Source: Actinernus sp. WN-2022
Taxonomy: Eukaryota; Cnidaria; Anthozoa; Actiniaria; Actinernidae
Length of the DNA: 64,000 bases
Direction of reading: 5' to 3'
Assembly (NCBI GenBank): GCA_030867875.1
Contig: JAOWCC010001589.1
Location: 148,711,745 to 148,775,744 of the forward strand
Program-made: the position numbers and the translations under genes
Shown here: piece after piece, positions 21,306 through 32,873 of the stretch
Layout: each line of letters starts with the position of its first letter
How positions within the stretch are numbered: position 1 is the stretch's first letter
Notes under the pieces: generated by a model
Seen by the model: the letters and a program-made list of their open reading frames with translations, nothing else
The model's database searches: none
Told to the model about the DNA's origin: nothing

Positions 21306-24300
21306 CTAATAGCAATCTTTGACATAACGTTTTAAGGAAGATTTAAAGGCTTTTTTAGAGGTATGTGCTTTAGATTGATCAGGAATGGAATTCCATAATT
21401 TTGGGCCACAAAATCTAAGACTAAACTTGCCATAATTAGTGCGGATTATTGGGATGTAGAAAGAAGACTTAGAAGCTAATCTTGTGTTGTGATTATGGAC
21501 ATTTGAAATTGGTACAAAGAAATCATTAAAGGCAGTTGGAACATTAGAACTATGAAAGTCAAACATGAACAATGCAGTATGTATATAGACTAAATCTAGA
21601 AATTTTAAAATGCTTAGTTTTTTAAACAAAGGATTTGTGTGGGCATCATATGCCGAAAAAGTCATGATGCGCAGAGACTTTTTTTGCATCACAATTAGAT
21701 TATTTAGAGTAAGTATTGCCCCAAGCTACGAGACCATAAGTAAGAAAAGGATATATTATTGAATAATATAACATAATTAATATGCCTAAAGGAACAAAGT
21801 GACGCAATTTTGAAAGAATCCCAATTCCCCGAGAGACTTTACCAGAAACTTCACGAGCATGGCATTTCCAATTTAAGTTGGCATCAATAAAAATACCAAG
21901 ATATTTAATACAAGGTTTACACTGTAATTCTTTATTATTTATTGAAAGTTTAATAGCATGTTTTCTTTTATTGACAGTGTGAAATACAACATAATTAGAT
22001 TTCTCAATATTTAAAGATAGTTTATTAGCATTTAGCCAACGTTTAACATTTTTTAATTCAGTATTAGCAATGCAATCCAAATTAGAAAGGTTTTTATCAG
22101 CTATGAACAGGTTAGAATCGTCTGCAAATAAATGAAACTTAAATATTTTAGAGCATAGGCTGAAGTCATTTACATACATGAGGAATAATAGAGGGCCTAG
22201 AACAGACACTTGGGGAACTCCACAAGATATCTGTCTATAACCAGAAACAGTGTTGCCAATTGATACGATTTGCTTTCTGTTAGATAAGTAAGAGCTAAAC
22301 CACTTGTTGGGTAGTCCACTTATTCCGTAATGTTCAAGTTTTTTAATGAGAATTTTATGGTTGACAGTATCGAATGCTTTACTAAAGTCAAGGAATATTC
22401 CACAGGAAAACTGGCCATTTTCAATGGCTTTTTGGATTCTATCAATTATCAGTAGGATGGCATGTAATGTTGAGTGCTTAGAACGAAAGCCAAATTGGCA
22501 GTCCGAAATTATATTGTGTTTGTTTAAGAAGGCTATAATTCTATTATACATAAGCTTTTCTAAGGTCTTATTAAAGACAGAAAGAAGAGATATGGGTCTA
22601 TAATTAGACAATAAGGTTCTTGAGCCTTTCTTAAAAACGGGAATTACACGAGCACTTTTTAGACATTCAGGTACTACACCCATTGCAAATGAAAGATTAA
22701 AAAGAGATTCTAGTGGTTTGGAAATTAGTACCTTTAAATTTTTTTAAATGGGTACTGGTATACTATAAGGTCCAGTAGCTTTGTTAATGGACAATCTATC
22801 AATTTCTAACTCAATTTCGTCGGAGGTACATGGGAAGAGAAAAAAACTATTAGGTAAAGAATACTTGAGATAATCCATGGGGGACTTTACAGCTGAAGGT
22901 ATAGACTTAGAAAGGTTTTCCCCAATGTCAGCAAAATAATCATTGAAGGAATTTGCTATGCTTTTAGGATCGGTTAGCACTTTTTTGTTATGAAGTATGA
23001 TTTTAGAGAGTAAGAGCATATGTTGAGACTTGTTGGTAACAATACGCTTAACTCCTTTCCATATATTCTTTATGCTATTTGTATGTTGTGTAAAGTACTC
23101 ATTAAAAATTTTTTTTTTGCTAATTAAAGTTAATGCTTTTAGTTTATTCCTGTAGAGTTTGAATTTGCTGTGATAGAACTGCTGCTTTGTTTTAATGCAC
23201 TTCTTAAACAGTTTATTTTTTATATCTATTGAGGTTTTTATAGCTCGAGTTATCCATGGCTTAGATTTCAATTTCATTTCTTTGTGTGACAGTTGTTTTA
23301 ACGGAACATGTTTATCTACTATTTGAGATGTTTTAGCATAAAAATTATTAAACATATCATCAATATTGATATCATCACTAAATATATCAGTCCAGTTAAT
23401 TGATCTGAAGTCTTCTATAAGGTCATTTTCATTTAAGTTAGAAAAATCTCTTTTAAATACCTTAGATTTTCTTGCAATAGGACACATTTTATTAATAATA
23501 GCAAAATTAGGTAAATGATCAGTGAGATCATACATAATATTGCCACTAATAGTATAGTGTTCAAGGGAATTAAAGAAAATATTATCAATAAGAGTAGCTG
23601 AGTGTTGTGTGATTCTTGTTGGGTGAGTTATTAGTGGTAGGAATGAGTAGGAACTTAATGTGTTTAAGTACTCCTCAGTAAGAGGATGAGAATCATAATT
23701 TATGAGATTAATGTTAAAGTCGCCCATAATTAAGCAATATTTCTGTTCTTTACTAACTTGGTCAAGAATTTTATAAAAGTCAGCTAGGAAAGTCTCCAAG
23801 GGTGTATTTGGATGTCTATAAAACACAGAACATAAAATATTTTTCTCTTTGGGATTATCAACTTCAATCCAAATAGATTCAAACTCGTTATTACAGGCTC
23901 CCAGATCATCTCTCAAAGAAAAGTTCAAATGATTATTGATATACATACCAACACCACCAGCATGTGAGTTGCTTGATTGAGATATAAAAGAATATCCTGG
24001 TATAGATAAGTTAGATAATATATCCTTCCCTTTCATGAATTTGATTTCTGAAAGCCCAATAATGGAGAAATTATGGCATAAATCAGTTAACATATTATAA
24101 AGGCTGTCATGATTAGCTTGAAGGCTTCGAATATTAGAATGGATAATGGAGAAACTGTCCTTACAATTAGAGATTTCTAAATTATCATGGAAGCTATGCA
24201 CACTATAATAAGCAAAATTGGTTCTCTGAGGTATGTTAACATCAATATCAAAGTCATTTAAGTGAGGAAAATCACTAACAGAAGTTAATAAATCAATACT

Positions 24301-24624
24301 AGCATGGCTTAGGAGAAGATCTGAAATTGTTTTTGAACACCCACAATTAGTATTTGAATTGAAAGACAATTCCAGGAGTATGGAATTATCTATAGATGCA
24401 AACGGAAATATATGGGCTCTACAGGCCAAGCAAAACCAAAGATCTCCAGTTCTAGAGTAATATCTGTAATCCCTAGTTGATAAGCCACTGCATTTACGAT
24501 GAAGCCAATAAAAACAGTTGTCGCATTCAATAGCTTGACAATTGTCCTTGACTATTTTGTCACAAATAGGACAAGTAGCTGTCATTAAGTAGCTAGTCAA
24601 AGGAAAGTACAGAATCAATATCAA
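21306..24624 (-). pseudogene. LINE ORF2: PHD finger, endonuclease, reverse transcriptase
   Basis: The N-terminus has a PHD-like finger (CPICDKIV, CDNCFYWLHRKC, WFCLAC). An APE-type endonuclease follows (HSNIRSLQAN, GLSEIKF, GDFNINL, TDHLPNF). A TAA at about 22742-22744 interrupts the frame, which resumes unchanged through RVIPVFKKGS, NYRPISLLSV, FLDFSKAFDTVNH and the catalytic LFADDSNLF. Near 21695 one extra A shifts the frame to the final part (MQKKSLRIMTFSA to GPKLWNSIPD). Only these two lesions were found, so the element is young. Confidence 0.8.
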
Positions 24625-24780
24625 TTATTGAGAACAAAATTGTCATAAAAATAAATGGCTCACCCACATACAGAGACATATACAGAGACATACTTGGGAT
24701 GTAATTTGTGTCTTCTACCATTATAACAGACCCGGTAAAGCCACTAAAGGATACAATCGTTGACATAATATAATAATAGC

Positions 24781-25566
24781 TTAGTGGAAGCTTAAAGACT
24801 GCTTGAAAGTGGTTAAATCATCAAATGAAGCAATAATGATTGATCGACTAGTTGTATCCTTTCTGAGATAGGTCCTACCAGCGTTTGTCCAAATAAATTT
24901 GAACTTTAGATCTTTCTTGAGGAGTAGGCACTCATTGAACAGGGCTCTATTTCTCCTTGTAAGACTTTCCGTAATGTAGATGTTGTTGTGAGAGGACAGC
25001 GTAGCGCCAAGATCTTCGGTACTTTTGTCCTTCAGTTTGCCTCGAGAGTTGTAGAAGCTATCTCTAGTAGCCCTTCTGGTGAATTTCGCGATTATAGAAG
25101 GTGGAACATCAAGGTTTTTTGGCTGTGGAAGACGGTGGCTTACGGAGATATCATGCCGAATTAATTCAACTCCCATAAGCTTAGCCACATTCATCACAAT
25201 TTGATCAGAATCTTCGGCGTGGTGCGGGTCCTGAGGGATGCCTCGGATTTCAATACATTCCCGCCTCGAGTACTGTTCCATATCATTTAGTGCTTCGTAA
25301 TGTTTCTTGAATCCATCAGAGATTCGTAATAACTCTGATCTCAAGACTTTGTTTTCGGCGATAATTTTGGCAAGATTGTCCTGAAGTTTAGACATATTCT
25401 TGTTAACATCCTCATAGTTTAGATTCGCTGCGTCGATGAACTTTCTGAACTCTTCGAAGGTCTTATTCATGTCTTCTAGCTTAGATTGCAGCGGAAGGAT
25501 CTTTAGGTCAAGTTTAGCGTCTAGTATCTCCTCCAACATCTTTCTAGTAAGCGTTTCTTCACCCAT
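24781..25566 (-). CDS. LINE ORF1 protein (coiled coil and RRM-like)
   Basis: An intact 261-residue ORF. Residues about 1-115 are rich in Leu/Lys/Glu heptads (coiled coil), followed by MEQYSRRECIEIRGIPQ, the start of an RRM-like fold seen in L1-type ORF1 proteins (EQYSRR, IRGIP). A basic C-terminal domain ends with NAGRTYLRKD. It probably binds element RNA as a trimer (family knowledge). The ATG at 25566 lies close to the 5' end of the element. It is followed by ORF2 after about 160 bases. Confidence 0.7.
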   Translation of the reverse strand: MGEETLTRKMLEEILDAKLDLKILPLQSKLEDMNKTFEEFRKFIDAANLNYEDVNKNMSKLQDNLAKIIAENKVLRSELLRISDGFKKHYEALNDMEQYSRRECIEIRGIPQDPHHAEDSDQIVMNVAKLMGVELIRHDISVSHRLPQPKNLDVPPSIIAKFTRRATRDSFYNSRGKLKDKSTEDLGATLSSHNNIYITESLTRRNRALFNECLLLKKDLKFKFIWTNAGRTYLRKDTTSRSIIIASFDDLTTFKQSLSFH

Positions 25567-25637
25567 GGTAATAAAGAAATAAAGAAAAGGACGATACGAA
25601 CGAACAACAAGTAAACACTTTCAATTTCACGGAGCTT

Positions 25638-25960
25638 TCACCGAGCAAAAAACTTCCACCATCTTTCCTCACTGACCTCACTGACTGCCAAAAGAAACGC
25701 TAAAAACCATCCACGCAGCGTTACGAAATCATCAAAGCAGCTCGTATTTTCGGAAGAACAAGCCTGTTCCTCGAACACACCGGTCCATGTTACAACCGTG
25801 TGCGATTCGTCGACGACAATACAAGCAAGACGCTTGTATACATTTTCTACATTGCTACATTTTCGAAACCCAGTTGCGATTACAGCTAGAACATCTCTTC
25901 CAGACAAAATATCTCTAATAGCCTTGCTCCTGTTCTTTCTTTAAATTCATCGCTGAGGGA
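25638..25960 (-). pseudogene. RecQ-like helicase fragment
   Basis: The frame reads SGRDVLAVIATGF (around Walker A, normally LPTGxGKS, here degenerate as TGFRKCSN) and LACIVVDESHTVVTWTG, the Walker B DExH box of RecQ-type helicases. The 3' part is unrelated sequence next to the LINE. It is a short broken copy, of the same broad family as 49382-49972. Confidence 0.5.
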
Positions 25961-26097
25961 ATTCTCGGTATGTTTGTCGCCATATTAATTGCTTTCTGCT
26001 ATTATCGCATGCCATGCATGAATAAAATTTAATGATTTCTGTCAATCGCGCATTTTAGCCACTAGCAATACGCGGCCTTTTGAGGCCGAGAGTTATC

Positions 26098-26224
26098 AAA
26101 ATAACCATGGCTTGCCGGCAGGCTCTTTCTTCCTCTCCTCCCCACCCCTCTCTTTTTCTCTCGCCCCAATCCCCCTAATCTCCGCTAGCTGCGCTCCTAT
26201 ACTCCAGTGCCGCAACGCAGGCTA
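26098..26224. repeat. Dispersed repeat copy 2 (inverted relative to 20201-20372)
   Basis: Its start (AACCATGGCTTGCCGG) and end (CGCAACGCAGGCTA) are the reverse complement of the first copy. The middle shares the segment around TCGCCCCAATCCCCCTAATC. The two copies bracket the LINE at 20976-25630. Confidence 0.65.
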
Positions 26225-26325
26225 GAAAACTCACAATAGCTATATTTGACTCCACTTATCAAGAAATATTTTATTTCCACTGTGACGTTAGACTTTGATA
26301 ATCAACCATATATAGGACCCTGTTA

Positions 26326-27219
26326 CAGTGAAACCAGCTCAAGCGTGCCTCCCTAGGTTCCATTATTGACTTTGTTACTTGAAATTTGATATTATTATTC
26401 GTTTCGAACTTTCATTATCGGTAACGAAGATTCCAGTATTAAAAACAAAAACTAAATTGAAAAATCGATATTACATACCCCTTAAAGCAGAAGCCTTCTC
26501 TGTACTTCGGTGCCATATACACTGGGCTTTTGCAGCTTCCATATTTCTATAGATTGTAATACAGCATCCGTTATTTTACTTGGATCACTTCCACCGGAGG
26601 AAAATGGAGTCACAGTTCCATGCTGTTCAAAGTGGTTTATAATCCTTCGAACAGTACCGGCTGACAATTTCAAATCGCGAGGTATCTGTCTCTTTGATAA
26701 GCCTCGATTGTACAGGTCAACTATTTCCAGTCTGAAAGGATTTGAGAGGTTATTCGTTTTGCTGCCTCCACGAACCCACTAGGGATGGGATGCCTGTGTG
26801 TTTGTCCATATATGGAACTCCTTTTGTTTCGTTAATCCAATCAGCAATCAAATGTTCAATTTAGTTTTGTTTTGAATATTGGAATCTTCGTGGAGTAATT
26901 GCAGAATACCCCCTCCTTTGGTTCATTAATAATTCATTTCTCAACTTTTTCATACAAACCTTCTAAAAACCTAACCCTGAAATAATAATAAAACCTAACC
27001 ATTTCGACCCAAAATCATTCATAGAACGAGTCTAAATACACCTGACCTAAAGTGGAGAATTTAGCGAAGTTTTAAGCGATCTTTTGAGTGGAGGGGGTAT
27101 TCTGCAACTAAGCCATCTTCGCTACCGATAGTGAAAGTTCGAAACGAATAATAAAATCAAGTTTTAAGTAACAAAGTCAATAATGGAACCTAGGGGGCAC
27201 GCTTGAGCTGGTTTTACTG
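26326..27219. mobile_element. Tc1/mariner-type element with about 100-bp TIRs
   Basis: CAGTGAAACCAGCTCAAGCG at 26326 pairs with the reverse complement at the right end, which finishes CTG at 27219. The inverted repeats extend about 100 bases with some mismatches. A TA dinucleotide flanks each end (26324-26325 and 27220-27221), as expected for Tc1/mariner target duplication. A second, inner inverted repeat pairs the GCAGAATACCCCCTCC region near 26900 with one near 27090. The inside keeps only the DNA-binding part of a transposase. Confidence 0.75.
26482..26775 (-). pseudogene. Tc1-like transposase, paired-type helix-turn-helix part only
   Basis: The frame reads NPFRLEIVDLYNRGLSKRQI, then KLSAGTVRRIINHFEQHGTV and SDPSKITDAVLQSIEIW. 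This is the two-part paired-like HTH that starts Tc1/Pax-type transposases. No DDE catalytic domain follows within the element, so it cannot transpose alone. It could still bind the TIRs. Confidence 0.6.
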
Positions 27220-27221
27220 TA

Positions 27222-29150
27222 ATAAGTGGTTGGAATTCAATTAGTGACGTCAATCGCGGAAAAGCAACGAATTGCAAATGTTTAACTCATGATTAAAAGA
27301 TAGCAATATAATTCAGACTTTGCAAGATACGACATAGGCGCTGGTAACTACATTTTAAAACAGACATGCAAGTCCTGATACACGAGAAGTACGCGGATGA
27401 CGTCATTGATGATACTTACAGTCAGACTTAGAACCAATAGGTGCTATACACCATTTTAATCGGTTCTGCCATGCCTTTCATGCTGTCTTATTTCCATGGC
27501 AACCTTTTTTGAAATAGCTTAAAAAATACACCATCAGGCTTCCCAGCTGATAACAGTAAACAATTAGCTCCTCTTCATAACTCTGATATTGCTCAGCATC
27601 AGTTGGAAAGGCTGCACGTATCGCATTGTGCACGTATCGCATTGTGCACGCAACATGGGAGAGGAAGCCTTTTTGATGCCCTACATATTCTCATACCAAA
27701 CTGTTTGTATGGAACTGATCTCAGAAATCTGTAATAAAAGAAACCAAGAATTAGTATTTTCGAGGGAATAACAAAAGCTAGATGGCTATATTTTATTTCT
27801 TAGAGGACCTCTTAGCTAGCATTGTTTGTACATGTAACTGATTTTAGTAAACAACATTATTAGACAATTTTGATAAACCATGAGTAACTAATAAAATACA
27901 GTTACTCGCCTACATATACAAGTACATTGTACATTAAAGTGTGCATGAATGACTCCTAAATATAAAACAGTAAAACCAGTAAACCAACACGTTAAATTCC
28001 AATTCGATCTGTGGACTAGTTGGGAACTGGTTTTGATCAGCCCCATGGTTGTTTCAGGTCTCGTTAGAAATTCTGTATAATATTATCTAGATGTGTAGTT
28101 TTTGAAAAGCCACGATTACATAACAGGACAAATTGTGGTACTTTACAAATATCAAACATTTAACCTTCTTAAATAAATGATTTTTTTGTTGCAGTATTAG
28201 AGATTAAAAGAGCTGGCAGAGGCAGAGGATAAACTTACTCTGACTCAGCCCTGTTCCTTTGGGCCTGCATTCTTGTGTAGGACTTGTTAATTCTCGTTTT
28301 AAGTCCTATGCCAGCGGTTTATAAAACCCAACGGCCCAAGCAAACATTTCTGAAGCCAGGATGGTACTGTGATGCAATTACCACTTTCGACCTCCTACAT
28401 TCGTTCTAGGCCCGCTAAAATAGCTTGATTCACCGAACTCTGATTGGGTATAATCGTTCGTGAAGGGCCGCTCTCGGGCTGATCTGTAGGCCTTGAAGTG
28501 TCCTCACCAGAGTCGCTGGCCTCTAACATGACCTATAAAATACATAAAGAAGAGTCAAAACGAGTATCGGAAGGAAAAAGTTGCAAATGTTGCGTGAAAT
28601 ATTGTTTTTAAAATGGCGGATGGCATTGTTGTCATTGAAAGCCTATGCAAGGGCCATTCTAGGTGAATAAGTCAAATGTGACTCGTACAGAGCTCACTTC
28701 ACCTTCAATAAGTATTCTTACAAGCTAAAACAACGATAGACGTACCTTAAAGTAACCAAAAAGGGCTCATAATCGAGAAGCTCGACAAAATCTTGAGCAC
28801 TCTAAAAGCACATCAACTCCGTTCGGGTTAGTTTTGGTTCAATGATTGTCACGTCACTCCCGGTAGACTTTGTTCATTCTTCATGTCAGACCGCTGGTTA
28901 CGGTTTATGAGAGAAATAAGATGCATGCTTTTTAAAAGGAGAAAGGATTACTTTTTGTAGAGATGACTAGTTAATACAATAGCAAAGTGTCTGAACTTTT
29001 TACTCTGTGCTCAGTGGTTTTTTTGAAGGCATGTTCGTATGTCTGTTCCACAATAATTGTTAACAGATAACAAGACTGTTTTTGGTTAAGAGAAACTGAT
29101 AATACTGAACTTGAAACAATAAAATGTACTGTCGTTTTATAGATATGTAT
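27222..29150. other. Gene-poor stretch
   Basis: No convincing coding region. An 18-base direct repeat (CACGTATCGCATTGTG unit) is seen at about 27617-27652. Two isolated CRE palindromes lie at about 27245 and 27397. Confidence 0.4.
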
Positions 29151-29156
29151 GTTGAT

Positions 29157-29310
29157 TTTTAACTCGTCGATGCACGCACATGCAGAACGAGTTATTGGGG
29201 TTATGTGGACGCGAGATCATTTATTCATCGTTTTGAACTCGTGGATGCACGCATGTGCAGAACAAGGAGTTATTGGGTTTTGGTGGATGCGAGATAATGT
29301 ATTCATCGTT
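29157..29310 (+). repeat. Two-copy tandem repeat, about 77 bp
   Basis: Two similar units each contain AACTCGT, GATGCACGCA, TGCAGAAC and a GCGAGAT-to-TTCATCG end. Frames read through it are by-products. Confidence 0.6.
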
Positions 29311-29452
29311 TTTTTCTGTGGATCACGACTCGCCGTTGACTTTCCGAATGACGTTTGATTTACCGAAGATAATATTGGCGGATGTTTATGGTATGCGTCC
29401 AAGGTTTCGAAAATATTTGCTCATGCTGGAGAAGATTTATTGACGGTGCCCT

Positions 29453-30195
29453 TCTAATGCCAGACACTTCAAACCAGGACAGACATGGTAGTGGGTCCCT
29501 ATCGATCACTTAGTGGTGATGACGTAAGGACGTCATCGGTCACGTCATTTAAAGTACATGCCCATATCTCCCTCACTTCTAATGCCAATCACACTTCAAA
29601 CATGGCCTTACACGGTAGTGGGTCCCTATCGATCACTTAGTGGTGATGACGTAACGATGACGTCATCGGTCACGTGATTTTAAGTACATGCCCTTATATC
29701 CCTCGTTTCTAATGCCCGCCCGCTCAAACCTGGACAGACATGATAGTGGGTCCCTATCAATCACTTAGAGGTGATGACGTCATCGGTCACGTGATATTAA
29801 GTACATGTCCATATCTCCCTCATTTGTAATTCCAGCTGGCTCAAACCTGGACAGACATGATTGTGGGTTGCTATCAATCACTTAATGGCGATGACGTAAC
29901 CATGATGTCATCGCTCACATGATTTTAAGTACATGCCCATATCTCCCTCATTTGTAATGCCTACATGCTCAAACCTGACAGACATGGTAGTGGGTCCCTA
30001 TCATATCAAGCACCTAGTGGTGATGACGTAACGATGACGTCAGTGGTTACGTGATTTTAAGTACATGCCCATATCTTCCTCATTTCTAATGCCAGACAGT
30101 TCAAACTTGGACAGACATGGTAGTGGGTTGCCATCAATCACTTAGTGGTGATGAGGTAACGATGATGTCATTGGTCACATGATTTTTAGTATAAG
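29453..30195 (+). repeat. Minisatellite, six units of 118-132 bp
   Basis: Unit starts are at about 29453, 29578, 29708, 29825, 29953 and 30085. Each begins TCTAATGCC or a variant, has GTGGGTCCCTATC, GTGATGACGTAACGATGACG, a CACGTGAT or similar, and ends AAGTACATGCCCATATC. Units differ at several sites and by small indels. CRE and E-box-like sequences recur in register. No terminal structure of a transposon was seen. Confidence 0.8.
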
Positions 30196-30529
30196 CCAAA
30201 ATAGCTCGCTGACCATCCACGAGTTGACCTTAGGGGCCCTATGTTTCTGTTCCTCTCTAACAATTACTTGAATATCTGGAATCTCTATGTTAAACATACT
30301 TCTTATTAAACATGTTACAGTCAATCTCAAACTCAAAAACGTTATCCAGTAGGATATATGTAAATACTTTAAGGATAAATATTGGAATAATAATAATAAT
30401 AAACATTGATAGTGCGCAAGTTCCATACATAAATGCTCACATGCGCATAACAAGAACATACTAGTTACTAACTGATAGTTACCAACTTATAAACTTATTG
30501 GTAACGATCAGCTATTCCTAGCTATAAGT

Positions 30530-31390
30530 TGTCCATCATCATACAGGATTAATCAACATAAACACTAGTAAAAAGCTTTCTTAAATCAAAATGTCTTCCG
30601 TGATTTCTTAAAAGCTGAAACTGATTTAGCATTACGTATTTCTACGGGTAGGTCATTCATAGAGCAGGCGCTGCTATTGCGAAAGATCGGTCACCTAGGG
30701 TTACCAAAGTCTTTAGTCTTGGTGGATGCAGGAGAAGTTCTGAGTTAGATCTTAAATTATGGCGAGATGCAGGCTAGATAGTAATTAGCTTTGTAATATA
30801 GGATGGTGCTAAACCATTTAGTGCCTTATACGTGATAAGCATTATTTTAAATTCTATTCTAGACTTAATTGGAAGCCAGTGCAACTTATAAAGAATAGGA
30901 GTAATATGTTAAAAACGAGAAATGATGCATATAAGCCGAGCCGCAGCATTCTGAACACGTTGGAGCCTACTAAGCTGAGTGGCCGGCAGACCATATAAAA
31001 GGGCATTACAGTAATCTAGACGACTAGTTATGAAAGCATTAATTAATATTTGAGCAGTATCATTATTCAGGAATTTCCTAATTCGTCGAATGTTAAACAG
31101 GTGAAAGAATGCTGCGTTGCAACATTTAGTTACATGGGTGTCAAGTTTCATTTGAGTGTCAAACCAGCAGCCTAGGTTCTTAACCTGGCTCACAGGGGTT
31201 AAGTGAGTGTTACCAACACGTAATTGTGTCTAAATTAATTTTTGCGAGTTGCTGTCTAGATCCAATGAAGATGAATTCTGTTTTGTCGTCATCAAGTTTG
31301 AGCTTATCAGTAAGCATCCAGCTCTTGATGTCATCTATACAGCTCTACATGTACGTCGGAACGTTGTTCCTTTTTTGACGTCCTTTGCCA
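30530..31390 (-). mobile_element. L2-like LINE, 3' part of reverse transcriptase
   Basis: Minus-strand reading gives DDIKSWMLTDKLKLDDDKTE (with YADD lost), QVKNLGCWFDTQMKLDTHV, FNIRRIRKFLNND, SRLDYCNALLYGLP and LQRVQNAAARLI, all strict L2-type signatures. The frame continues in pieces through LYKLHWLPIKSRIEFKI and LITYKALNGLAPSYI to the tail near 30560. Several stops and frameshifts make it a dead 5'-truncated copy. Confidence 0.75.
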
Positions 31391-31399
31391 TGGATAGGA

Positions 31400-32870
31400 C
31401 GGGAGCTCTGCATCTGTTTTATCTTTCCTTATTTTAGCGCACGAGATAAAAACATCCCTCTTCAGCCTTCAATTGGCTTTTGCCCCTTTGCAGTGAATAC
31501 ATCTACTACAGTGTAGTGTAACAATAAATCAGTTTATTATCAAGAAATTTTCATCATAATCATACATTTGAGCCATGTTAATCCCCTTTTAACCGATCAG
31601 GACAGTGATGGCATAAACCCGTGAAATATATAGTAGACAGTTAGACACTAGAAGGGCGCTTTGTTTGGCACATATTACGAGTTATACTGAAAACGAATAC
31701 AACAAAATACTTTTGGAATGTGGAATGTAGTAGCCAGTATTAATACACCTATTTAGAAGTATTTTGTGCAAGTACCTGCAAAATAGTTGATTATACAGTG
31801 TATTCCGTGTTCAAAATATGTACCAAAAACTACGTTTACAGGGTACTGGACGTATGTACCGTACCGTTACATAGTGACACTATTAGATTTTGTTTCACGG
31901 CTTTTAGTGTAGTTCCACTTAACACTGAAACAATATCCAATAGTCAGAATGTAAGAGTGAAATAGAAACAAAATAAAGCAATGGAATTGGGGTCTGATAA
32001 TGCTTGGTAATAGGGTCATTTGCAGGTGACAAATCAAGTGGCTATGCTATGGTTAGCCAGCCAATAAAACCTTAATTTTCCATGAGACCACAAGTTCAAT
32101 GCATTTTGTGTGCTTCCTTTCCTATTTTGGCATATCATTCCTCTTGCCAGGATTTATTATTTGGAATTGCATAATTAATGCACTTACTTAATAAAACAGG
32201 AATAGGATGGCATCAACATGTAATACATATATTTAACAAACCATTCTACATAGTAAAAAAAATCCTACTCGGTGGTCTCAGCTGACCAATTTACTGCCAC
32301 AAATAAGGGTTGCTCTGTCATTTCTGCACGTCCTGTAGTCTGTGGGATTGCATATAACTAATTTCTGAATTAAAATGGCAACAACAACAATTTATGTATA
32401 CAATATATTGGAGTACTAGTCCCTTTGCAACAAAGTCACGTGGTTGAACTTAGACCGCAATTCTTTTGTTTTTATATCAATTTGATGTTGAATTTTAGTC
32501 AGTGGTAACATAGTTAATGAAACAATGTACATGTATAACCAGCTGATTACAAAGTACAGCTGTAATGCAATCTCTTAAAACCGGTTGTTTAAAGTTTGTT
32601 TGCGGCTCAGTGGGAATAAAGACCTGTATTCATTCAGTCTTGCTGAAATCAATCAACACGTGATTGCTTTATTGCAAAGGACCTAGTGTCAAAATGCTGC
32701 ACATATCAATAGACATGGCAAGAAATAATGAATGCTCACTGTAACTAATCCTGTGAAAAGACCATGATTTTGGGGAAGTTCAAATGATAACATTGGAAAA
32801 TAATGCAGTTTGAAGCATCAGATTTTATATAAACCTTTTTACACAGGGTCTATATGCACTAAAATCGACT
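31400..32870. other. Gene-free stretch downstream of the DUF4806-like gene
   Basis: AT-rich DNA with no convincing ORF, RNA gene or repeat. It probably includes the 3' UTR and flank of the minus-strand gene ending at 32874. Confidence 0.35.
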
Positions 32871-32873
32871 TAT

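Larger units (their letters stand above)
20976..25630 (-). mobile_element. Nearly full-length two-ORF CR1-like LINE
   Basis: A 4.65-kb minus-strand copy. ORF1 is at 24781-25566, and an ORF2 with one stop and one frameshift is at 21306-24624. The 3' end carries a (GTT)n tail seen as CAACAACAACAAC at 20979-20994. The 5' leader begins just before 25620. It has inserted beside a RecQ-like fragment. The low number of lesions suggests recent activity. Confidence 0.8.

Noticed and set aside
29453..30195. CRISPR-like array
   Set aside because: Units are 118-132 bases with sequence shared along the whole unit, so there are no unique spacers. It is a minisatellite in a eukaryote.
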